In this document: positions 45,216-52,827 of the stretch, one piece after another | Position numbering within the stretch: the stretch's first letter is position 1 | How the letters are laid out: the number at the start of each line of letters is the position of its first letter | NCBI GenBank assembly: GCA_964502145.1 | Contig: CAZCVI010000032.1 | Coordinates: 1 to 64,000 of the forward strand | Origin: CAZCVI01 sp964502145 | GTDB taxonomy: Bacteria; Acidobacteriota; Aminicenantia; UBA2199 | Length of the DNA stretch: 64,000 nucleotides | Direction of reading: 5' to 3' | Made by a program: the position numbers and the translations under genes | The notes under the pieces: generated by a model | What the model saw: the letters and a program-made list of their open reading frames with translations, nothing else | Database searches by the model: none | What the model was told of the DNA's origin: nothing

Positions 45216-46157
45216 ATGGACATGATTTACAGACTCCAGTCTGTCTCGAAAATCTATAAACCAACAAAGACTAAAGAGATTTCGCCAGTCACGACTGCCC
45301 TAAGAAATATCTCTTTGGATATTAAACGCGGTGAATTCCTGGTGATTATGGGAAAATCCGGCTCTGGCAAATCCACCCTGCTGCACATGCTGGGTGGCTT
45401 AGATGTACCCTCAACTGGGGAGGTCAAAATCTATCTGAATAAAAAGATTTCTCCTAACAAAGAAAAATCTGCCTCAGCCGAGGGATTAGGAAAAAAAATC
45501 AGTAAACTTTTTGCCCGTCATGGAAAGGGGGAGAAAACAACCTCCAAAGTTACGCCAAACAGGGGACAGCACCAATGGCAGGAAAATTTTCACATGGTTA
45601 ATCCCCTTGAAAAAAATTTAAGCACCATGAAGGAAACCCCACGGGTTTTATTAAGAGCTTCCCACATCGGCATGATTTATCAATCCTTTTATTTAATTCC
45701 ATCCCTTAATGCACTGGAAAATGTGGCATTACCCTTGGTGTTTAAGGGGACACCACGAAACCAACGGGTTCATGATGCCCAAAAGATACTTCAGGAATTA
45801 AAACTTAATGAACGGATGCTCCATTTTCCCAACCAACTCTCTGGCGGTGAACAGCAGCGCGTTGCCATTGCCCGCGCCTTGGTGATGAACCCGCAAATCC
45901 TTCTGGCCGATGAACCCACTGGCAACTTGGATACAAAATCTGAAAAAGAGATATTGGAACTTCTAAAAGAACTTCACAGCAAAAAGAATCTTACCATCAT
46001 CCTGGTGACCCATAATGAGAAAATTCAAGAAGAGTATGCCGGGAGAACGATTCTAATGGAAGATGGAACTATAGTGAACTCCTATTTTAATTCTCTAACC
46101 CCCCGTAAACTGACGGGGAAACAACCCCATACTTTTCCTGAAGGAGATTTGCAATGA
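45216..46157 (+). CDS. MacB/LolD-type ABC ATPase with a basic insertion
   Basis: This 313-residue ATPase has Walker A GKSGSGKST (46-54), Q-loop MIYQSFYLIP (Gln156), signature LSGGEQQRVAIARAL (208-222) and Walker B ILLADEPTGNLD (228-239). It fits the LolD/MacB/FtsE branch, whose members power FtsX-type permeases. Walker A and Q-loop lie about 105 residues apart, roughly 60 more than usual, because of a lysine-rich insertion (about 75-145). The start at 45216 follows the previous stop by five bases; an internal ATG at 45222 is also possible. It overlaps the permease gene by four bases. Likely role: moving lipoproteins or peptides, or transmitting force, for the exported parts of the cluster. 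Confidence 0.9.
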   Translation: MDMIYRLQSVSKIYKPTKTKEISPVTTALRNISLDIKRGEFLVIMGKSGSGKSTLLHMLGGLDVPSTGEVKIYLNKKISPNKEKSASAEGLGKKISKLFARHGKGEKTTSKVTPNRGQHQWQENFHMVNPLEKNLSTMKETPRVLLRASHIGMIYQSFYLIPSLNALENVALPLVFKGTPRNQRVHDAQKILQELKLNERMLHFPNQLSGGEQQRVAIARALVMNPQILLADEPTGNLDTKSEKEILELLKELHSKKNLTIILVTHNEKIQEEYAGRTILMEDGTIVNSYFNSLTPRKLTGKQPHTFPEGDLQ

Positions 46158-47425
46158 GAAAATTGGATTTACTCCGAATGACCGGGAAGAATATTTCCCG
46201 CACCCGTGTTTTTTTCACCGCCAATATCATCGCCATTGGCGTGGGTATTATTCTGGTGGTGATTATGTTGTCTGTGTCTACAGCCATAAAAAACTATTCC
46301 CGCGATTTGATCCGCGAGGAGACTTCCGCCCTTGCCATTGAAATCTCTGTGAACCCTCTCTCATTTGGCACCCTACCATTAACCCAGGAAAACCTGGCCA
46401 TACTCTCCAATCATACCAAAATCTCCCGTATCGTGCCGTTGGTCCAGGGCGTCTTCTTAGACCTTTCCCATCAAGGCAACAGTAAAACCACCATTTCCTT
46501 GTGGAGCACCATCGGCGCTGACGACCCCGAACTGGTGCGCCTCCAATGGGTGGCTGGAGATATTAACACCTTGCCCAAAAAACAACCCAATTACATTGTT
46601 GTGCCCGAACAAATTGTCCAGGAACTGGGTGTTTTACCCACTGCCAATCTGTTGCATTCTCCCGTCACCCTGACCCTCGTCCGACGCAAGGATGGGGAGG
46701 AACAAAAAACAGAACTTCAGCTTTTTGTAACCGCTATTGCCCGCAAAACCCGTTTCTTCCGCTGTTATGCGCCACTCCCTGTGTTGGAACAAATAAAAAA
46801 CTGGCAGAATTGGAAACTGGATCACATCTATATACTCGGTACATCTACCACCCCACCACCCGCTTTACCACTCAGGATTATTGAACCTATGGTCTATGAA
46901 AGTGCCCTGGTGTACCTTCATAAGCTGGAAGATGTCGCGTCCATGCGGGACCTTTTGGAAAAAAAAGGCTATCGTACCGCTTCCCTTCTGGATGCAATCA
47001 AACGATACGGGGAGATCGCTTCCATTATTACCATAATCCTCGGAATTATTGGTTCTGTCTCCTTGTTAACCGGTTCCGTCAGTATTTTTAATGCCACCTA
47101 TGCCTCTGTCTTGCGCCGCTTCAAAGAAATCGGAATCTTTAAAACCTACGGCGCCACCCCGGCTGTGATTCTCTCTATTATATTGAGCGAAATTGCTCTT
47201 ACCGCGCTGACCGCCGGAACAATCGGCTATTTATTGGGCAAAATGATTTGTCACGTGATCCAGAACACCCTCCTCTTAAACTCCAAATTTAATTTGCTGC
47301 AAACATCTATCGGGCTCTTTGTTTTTGTAGAGCTACTGGCCCTGGGCATATGTATTTTGGCAGGGTTATGGCCCGCCTTAAAAGCTGCCAAATTAAATCC
47401 TATCGAGGCAATCAGATATGAATAA
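46154..47425 (+). CDS. FtsX-type ABC permease
   Basis: This 423-residue protein has one N-terminal membrane helix (about 19-44), a large exported domain (about 47-285) and three C-terminal helices (about 293-320, 343-368 and 385-410). The FtsX core is PAVILSIILSEIALTALTAGTIGYLLG, with the family ending PALKAAKLNPIEAIRYE. This is the MacB/LolCE layout: mechanical transmission of ATP use to the periplasm rather than a substrate channel. It overlaps the ATPase gene by four bases and the next gene by eight. No MacA- or TolC-like partner lies nearby. Confidence 0.9.
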   Translation: MRKLDLLRMTGKNISRTRVFFTANIIAIGVGIILVVIMLSVSTAIKNYSRDLIREETSALAIEISVNPLSFGTLPLTQENLAILSNHTKISRIVPLVQGVFLDLSHQGNSKTTISLWSTIGADDPELVRLQWVAGDINTLPKKQPNYIVVPEQIVQELGVLPTANLLHSPVTLTLVRRKDGEEQKTELQLFVTAIARKTRFFRCYAPLPVLEQIKNWQNWKLDHIYILGTSTTPPPALPLRIIEPMVYESALVYLHKLEDVASMRDLLEKKGYRTASLLDAIKRYGEIASIITIILGIIGSVSLLTGSVSIFNATYASVLRRFKEIGIFKTYGATPAVILSIILSEIALTALTAGTIGYLLGKMICHVIQNTLLLNSKFNLLQTSIGLFVFVELLALGICILAGLWPALKAAKLNPIEAIRYE

Positions 47426-49022
47426 ACAAACCGGTTATCCTCCAAACCCCCAGCAACGTAACCTCTTCTGGGGCGCTGTTTCCCATCCCCAACCCGGGAA
47501 AAGTTGGATTATTATCACCTTTGATGGCACACAAATTGTGACTGCTACCGCTTACCACTACTCCAAAATGTGGAACCTCTATATCACCGGTATCATGGAA
47601 AATCAAAAAATAAACCTGTACCGGAAAATCGAGGAAAAGCTCCAGGTGGATGAGGAAAAACGCAAACAATATGTGGATTTTGGCAATTGTCCCGCTCTCA
47701 ATATTTCCTTTGAGGATTGGGTACAATCCACCGTGGATACCGCCCAAAAGGTTATAACCCAACTCTCTGTCAATCAAAAAAGCACCATTATTTTTCTCTC
47801 CTCCCATCCCCTCTGGGCCAAACCCGAACGTATCCGTAAGATATTTGATAAACTTCACTTGGACCCCGCTTTTTTCCCTGATCTCTCCCTTGTCTCTGCC
47901 GTGGAGGAGAGAGGCAGCCAGCGCGTGCGGGCAGGTCAGGTGTCCCGGGGAGCCGCCATTGATGCAGACTATTATCTCTTCGCCATTAAAAAAAATACAA
48001 ATGAGTTCCAATTCACCCGAAAACGATTATGTTCAGCCGGAACCTTTTTGGATTTCGCCGTCAACAGTCCTAAAAATAGAGGAGAATCCCTCGACGTTTT
48101 TCCCTTTATTCCAGAATCAAAGGTATACCACTTGATACTAACCCGGGAAGAGAAAGGTGTCCATTCATTCGTCTCCGTGACAAGGGTGGAAACCGATCAG
48201 AAAAAATTGAAGCTGGCCTTAAATTTTGAACCCATGGTAGATACTCCCAGACTGAAGGTGGAGGGAGTAAACAGTGTCAGCCTAATGGAAAATATTACCG
48301 CCATTCCACCTATTTCCATCAAGACCCGTTTTCCCGCTCTCCAGACCGTAGTGCTCTTTGATGGCACTATGCCCGCCGACCAAATCGAACCGGCCAAGGA
48401 GAAATTAATGGCGATGGCCCGTTCCATTGATGAAAAAAATAAGACTGCCCAGTTCGGTCTGGTGGTATATGGCGATTACTCCGATAAACTTGGGGATGCG
48501 GAATTTAAGGTTAATCCAAATATTCCACAGGATTTTTTCCCTTTCTCGCAATGGGAGAAATGGTGTAAAGAATCTGTTAAACGGGTCGCCCCCTCTGATT
48601 TTATGGCTGCCATGGACCAGGGGATCATTCGGCTGGATTTTTTTGATTGGCATCCCCAGGCACAAAAACATGTTATATTGGTTTTTAGTAGCCCACCCCA
48701 TCCCAAGGATGCACAAAAAAGACCCGTATCAAAACTTCCCTTTACTCCTGCCCAAGAGGATTGGCCCAAACTATTGAAAGATTTATGCCTCACCAAACAG
48801 TTCACGGTTTCCATTATATATTTACCCAAAAAAGCCGCCATGGAGTCAATACAGCAGGAGATTGAATTTACCTGCAACCAAATGAAAGCCTTCAATTATA
48901 AAGGTGAAGGCATCTCAAAAATAAATGAAATCACCCCTGAGATTTTAAAGGACCACCAGATCAGCTATCGTTTGGAACCGGACACCTTTTGTATTCCTAT
49001 TCTTGTGGAGGATGCGTTATGA
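47418..49022 (+). CDS. Cytosolic protein with degenerate VWA-like C-terminal half
   Basis: This 534-residue protein has no signal or membrane helix. The first half (about 28-260) is alpha/beta and starts with SWIIITFDGTQIVTATAY. The second half begins LQTVVLFDGTMPADQI (about 308) and has FGLVVYGDYSD and KHVILVFSSPPHP. It reads like a VWA fold whose DxSxS has become DGT, as in the first gene of the cluster. No family is certain for the N-terminal half. The start lies eight bases after GAGG inside the permease end. It is tightly coupled to the ABC pair and to the coiled-coil genes that follow. Confidence 0.6.
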   Translation: MNKQTGYPPNPQQRNLFWGAVSHPQPGKSWIIITFDGTQIVTATAYHYSKMWNLYITGIMENQKINLYRKIEEKLQVDEEKRKQYVDFGNCPALNISFEDWVQSTVDTAQKVITQLSVNQKSTIIFLSSHPLWAKPERIRKIFDKLHLDPAFFPDLSLVSAVEERGSQRVRAGQVSRGAAIDADYYLFAIKKNTNEFQFTRKRLCSAGTFLDFAVNSPKNRGESLDVFPFIPESKVYHLILTREEKGVHSFVSVTRVETDQKKLKLALNFEPMVDTPRLKVEGVNSVSLMENITAIPPISIKTRFPALQTVVLFDGTMPADQIEPAKEKLMAMARSIDEKNKTAQFGLVVYGDYSDKLGDAEFKVNPNIPQDFFPFSQWEKWCKESVKRVAPSDFMAAMDQGIIRLDFFDWHPQAQKHVILVFSSPPHPKDAQKRPVSKLPFTPAQEDWPKLLKDLCLTKQFTVSIIYLPKKAAMESIQQEIEFTCNQMKAFNYKGEGISKINEITPEILKDHQISYRLEPDTFCIPILVEDAL

Positions 49023-49615
49023 CCAACCCAATTCCTCACCCAGCCTTTGATCTAAACGTTTCGTACCAGCAATTGTTGGAGTATGATGAATCCACCTTGA
49101 CCCTTATGTATCACCATTTTCTGGAAGAAGCGGTCAAGAGTAGCGACAATCACTCCAGAGATGCCTCTCAAGAGCTGCTTTTAATGATGGAAGATGCACC
49201 CGAACTAAAAGCGATAGTAAAGAAAATTAAAATCTCCACCCATAATGAATTGGAAAAAAAGTGCGCGGACCAAAAAATGCAACTGGAGGAACGGCGCGAA
49301 AAAAAAATTCAGGCCAACCATCTCTTACTCCAATTAAAAACCCAGTATCGTCAGGTTCTCACCCAAAAGGAAGCCAAAGAAAAAGCACACACCCATGCCC
49401 TCCAAAAACTGGAGCTCATCCGGCAACACATTCAAGAGATAAAAACCAGTCCCAAAAGACAATGGATGGACCAATCCCGGCAGTGGGAGCAGCAGATTCA
49501 CGTGGCGGAAAACAACCAAAAAATCGCCAAAGAACAATGGCAAACGAGCAAAGAGGAATTCTTAACCCTATGTTTGCCCTTCCTCTCGGAAAATAAAAAG
49601 GATCACCACACATGA
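49019..49615 (+). CDS. Coiled-coil protein, 198 residues
   Basis: The start ATG overlaps the previous stop by four bases. After about 75 mixed residues the protein is a long coiled coil (about 78-185) rich in K, E and Q. There is no membrane helix and no recognised family. It overlaps the next coiled-coil gene by four bases, so the pair is probably made together and could form a hetero-coil, much like a structural stalk or spacer. Function unknown. Confidence 0.65.
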   Translation: MTNPIPHPAFDLNVSYQQLLEYDESTLTLMYHHFLEEAVKSSDNHSRDASQELLLMMEDAPELKAIVKKIKISTHNELEKKCADQKMQLEERREKKIQANHLLLQLKTQYRQVLTQKEAKEKAHTHALQKLELIRQHIQEIKTSPKRQWMDQSRQWEQQIHVAENNQKIAKEQWQTSKEEFLTLCLPFLSENKKDHHT

Positions 49616-50646
49616 ACCTCAATACCTTGATCGACACATACAAACAAATCAATCGCTTGGAACTCCAGACATCTGGAGGCACCCATGATATTGACCTAAC
49701 CAACCAGGAAACTGAAAAACTCAAAGATGAGTTAAGAAATATGAACCTGGAAATCATTCGCCTAAGCGAGGAAAATCTTGCCATCGAAAAAGACCTGCAA
49801 GAGGAAACCTCCATGCTGGAGCATGGGCTAACAGAAATGAACCAATCCTATGTGACTCCCCAAACCCTCACCACGTTGGAAAACCAATACCAACACATCG
49901 TTTCTGAGACCCGCTTACTGGCAGAAAAAAACAATGAGAGGGAAACGTTATTTCAGCAAATATCCCATCGTCTGGCCGATCCTCATCTGCAAGACCAATT
50001 CCAGCAGTTGTCTGACCTTGCCAACCAACTAAACAAGCTGCTTCCACTGGAAAAAAAACAAACCACCCACAAGGAAAAACTGCTGACTAAAAAAAACCTC
50101 CTCGCCAACCAATTGGAAACAATAGAAAAAACCGTCGCCCAAATCCAGCAAAACTCGCAGCAGGAAATGGATTCTTTTTTGCAATACCGCGAACAAGCCC
50201 CCAACCTGGAGAAAAAAAAAACCTCCTTAACCAAAAAAAATACCCACCTGATAGGTAAACTCCTGAGTTTGCAAAAGAAACTCCAAAATGAGGCTTCCGA
50301 GGCAAAAGTTCAACAATACCAGCAGGAACTGGAGAATTATAAAAAAGAACTGGAAACCCATACAATCACCCGTACCCGCTTGGACACTCAAAAACAAGAA
50401 CTCACCCTTCAACTGGAACAGCAGAACCTTCAACTGGAAAAGTTCAAAACAGAAATCGCAGAATTGGAATCCATAGCCAATTCCCTCACCGGTTTTTTGA
50501 AAGAAAAAGGATGTCCTTCTATATCCCAAGAGAATAGCACAGAACCAGCGGAAATCTCCGAAACTCTGCTGTATTTAAAAAAATACATCCAGGAAACCGT
50601 GCTTCCCCAGGATAATCGTTTTGAACGGAGTGTTGCCCATACCTAA
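49612..50646 (+). CDS. Coiled-coil protein, 344 residues
   Basis: This protein is almost wholly coiled coil from about residue 25 to 310, with heptads rich in Q, K, L and E, and short ends. The ATG overlaps the previous stop (ATGA). Similar coils occur at 49019, 55565 and 57367, giving four coiled-coil proteins in this cluster. Long coils would suit cross-linking of filaments or tethering to the membrane GTPase encoded next. No family recognised. Confidence 0.65.
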   Translation: MNLNTLIDTYKQINRLELQTSGGTHDIDLTNQETEKLKDELRNMNLEIIRLSEENLAIEKDLQEETSMLEHGLTEMNQSYVTPQTLTTLENQYQHIVSETRLLAEKNNERETLFQQISHRLADPHLQDQFQQLSDLANQLNKLLPLEKKQTTHKEKLLTKKNLLANQLETIEKTVAQIQQNSQQEMDSFLQYREQAPNLEKKKTSLTKKNTHLIGKLLSLQKKLQNEASEAKVQQYQQELENYKKELETHTITRTRLDTQKQELTLQLEQQNLQLEKFKTEIAELESIANSLTGFLKEKGCPSISQENSTEPAEISETLLYLKKYIQETVLPQDNRFERSVAHT

Positions 50647-50671
50647 GTGGCAGACTTTAGAGGAGTAACCC

Positions 50672-51949
50672 TTGAGAAAAATTTCTGACGACAAATTTTT
50701 ACCTTACCCAAGTAAAACATGGCGACTCTATCTCTTTTTAGCCATTATTGCCATTGTGTTGACCCTATTTTTTGATCGGCAATTGATCGAGTTTTTTATA
50801 TCCCGCTCCCGATTACGAGCCATTCTTCTTTTTTTCTTAATGCCCCTGTTGGGGTTGCTTACCCGGCCTTATGGAAAAGAAAGGGCCATTGGGATGATCT
50901 ATGCCATTAACGAAAAAGAGTGGTCTTTTTTTCCCAAAGTACTGTTCCATTGGCTTGTTTTTTCTACGGGGTCTTTTTTGGTGGCCTTCATGTTGTATAC
51001 CGGGGGGTATTATGCCGTGCTGGTGAGTTTCGCCAATACCATATACTGTTTTTTCTTCTTGGCTTTCCTGGTCAATCTTTTCCCTACTCCACCACCAAAT
51101 ATACGCCGGGGGGCACAACTGCCCATTTCTGTTTGGGGGGCACGACAATGTGGGAAGACCGTGTATATTGGGATGCTCTATAATGACCTTTGCTTTAAAA
51201 AATGGAAAATGGAAATTATCGAAGATGAAGCCGCTTCCTATATTATTTCCATTCGTAGTTCCCTTGCCAATAATCAATGGCCTCAGGATACCCAACCTAC
51301 ACTTGATAGCAGCCAAGCGGCCCAATCATTTACCTTCAATTTTTACAGAAAAAGGATATGGGGACCCTATTTTGGTATGAGATACTTCTCCATATCTTTC
51401 CCTGACCCTAGCGGGGAACTATTTTTGAAGGTGGAAGGCGTAAAAACTTCCGAACTGCCAGCTTTTAAACAAGAATATTTTCAAAGTCTGCACCAATCTG
51501 CAGGTGCCTTGTTTATTATCAGCATTCAAGATGCTAAGAATCCTGAAACCCTCAAAAGGCAATTGGAAGCCAATTTGACCCATTTACAGTTCCTTCATTT
51601 TCCCAGCCAACCCGGTAGAAAGTTGGATTTTCCTGTGGCTATCGCGGTATCACAAGTGGATCGCCTTTATGATGGCTATAAACAATACCACCATCAGCCT
51701 GAAGAGTGGTTTAAGAGACTATTCGGTGAGGTTTTTTACAGGATGCTTCAGGGACGACTCTTCGAATTCAAAATCTTTTACTTTTCCGCCATTGGTGTAA
51801 AAGAAGTGAATGGCCGGATGGTACCCAGGACTTCCATGGTGGATGGAATGGAAGTCCCAGATAAAAAGCTCCAACCCTTCGGTTTATTCCAGCCCATCCA
51901 GTGGCTGCTCAAGCGTTCCAAAAGATACATGCGAAAACAAAAAAAATGA
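50672..51949 (+). CDS. Membrane-bound small GTPase
   Basis: This 425-residue protein begins at a TTG after AGGAG. The N-terminal membrane part has about four helices (18-37, 48-64, 88-109 and 113-137). The GTPase follows: P-loop WGARQCGKTVYIG (155-167), G3-like DPSGE (245-249) and a G4-like SQVD (327-330) in place of NKxD. The G4 change and the GAR.xGKT loop match the GTPases that pair with GAP1 proteins in predicted conflict systems. A second, soluble GTPase of the same kind follows at 52007 and a GAP1-like protein at 52828. It could report membrane events to them. Confidence 0.8.
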   Translation: MRKISDDKFLPYPSKTWRLYLFLAIIAIVLTLFFDRQLIEFFISRSRLRAILLFFLMPLLGLLTRPYGKERAIGMIYAINEKEWSFFPKVLFHWLVFSTGSFLVAFMLYTGGYYAVLVSFANTIYCFFFLAFLVNLFPTPPPNIRRGAQLPISVWGARQCGKTVYIGMLYNDLCFKKWKMEIIEDEAASYIISIRSSLANNQWPQDTQPTLDSSQAAQSFTFNFYRKRIWGPYFGMRYFSISFPDPSGELFLKVEGVKTSELPAFKQEYFQSLHQSAGALFIISIQDAKNPETLKRQLEANLTHLQFLHFPSQPGRKLDFPVAIAVSQVDRLYDGYKQYHHQPEEWFKRLFGEVFYRMLQGRLFEFKIFYFSAIGVKEVNGRMVPRTSMVDGMEVPDKKLQPFGLFQPIQWLLKRSKRYMRKQKK

Positions 51950-52006
51950 ATAGAAATTATTATAAATGGATAATTCTAATTTTATAATTCCACAGGAGGT
52001 GGTTAT

Positions 52007-52789
52007 ATGCTAACATTATGGGGAGCGCGGTCATCGGGAAAAACGGTTTTCCTGGTAACCCTATACCATGAGATACTGTTCAACACAAAAAAAAAGTGGC
52101 GAATACAACCCTGCGATGAGAGGTCAACTAAATTTATTGAACAAGCTCACACTGAAATGTTTAAAGAACATATCTTCCCAGAACCTTCTCCTCTTGAAGA
52201 CCTTGACCAGAGAATGTTTAAATTTGACATTCAAATGCCAGGTATTTTTGGGAAAAGATCACGTGATATTCAATTTGATTTTTTGGATCCCGGTGGAGAA
52301 ATTTTCGAGAAACCTGAGTTGGATGCCGTTTATGGAAATATTGTATTTAATACCATCAGGGAATCCGATGGCTTAATTTGCTTGCTGGATTCTTCCAATA
52401 AGAAGGAGCATGAATATTTTTCCTTGTTTATCAAAAATTTCCAGAAACTAAAAAATACCTTTAACTCTGGACGGGGTTTCTTTCAAATTCCCATACCTGT
52501 CGCTCTATGTGTCACCAAGATGGATAATGATGACAATTTTGTCAATGGGCCAGAGGAATTCGATATTGATGCGTATACCAGAGAACTTGTCGGAGAAGCC
52601 CCTTTCCAAATGCTGACCACGCACATGAAAGACTACAAAATATTTGGGGTATCCAGTGTTGGATGGGATAAAAAAGGCACAAAAAATTATTTACCCGCCG
52701 AAGATGGGAAAATACGCCCCATAGGAGAAATAAACCCTGTTAATGTCATTGAATCTGTTGAATGGCTTTTGAGAAAAAGTGCCCATTAA
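52007..52789 (+). CDS. Soluble small GTPase
   Basis: This 260-residue protein begins after AGGAGG. The P-loop is WGARSSGKTVFL (5-16), the G3 motif DPGGEIF (94-100) and the G4 motif TKMD (170-173), all in the right order for a TRAFAC-like GTPase. It closely resembles the GTPase half of the upstream membrane protein (GAR.xGKT and DPxGE shared), so the two are probable paralogs. It directly precedes the GAP1-like gene. Likely role: a GTP switch whose state is read by the GAP1-like partner. Confidence 0.82.
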   Translation: MLTLWGARSSGKTVFLVTLYHEILFNTKKKWRIQPCDERSTKFIEQAHTEMFKEHIFPEPSPLEDLDQRMFKFDIQMPGIFGKRSRDIQFDFLDPGGEIFEKPELDAVYGNIVFNTIRESDGLICLLDSSNKKEHEYFSLFIKNFQKLKNTFNSGRGFFQIPIPVALCVTKMDNDDNFVNGPEEFDIDAYTRELVGEAPFQMLTTHMKDYKIFGVSSVGWDKKGTKNYLPAEDGKIRPIGEINPVNVIESVEWLLRKSAH

Positions 52790-52827
52790 TAAGAATATCT
52801 TTGATTAAAGGCGTAGAGGAAAAAAAT

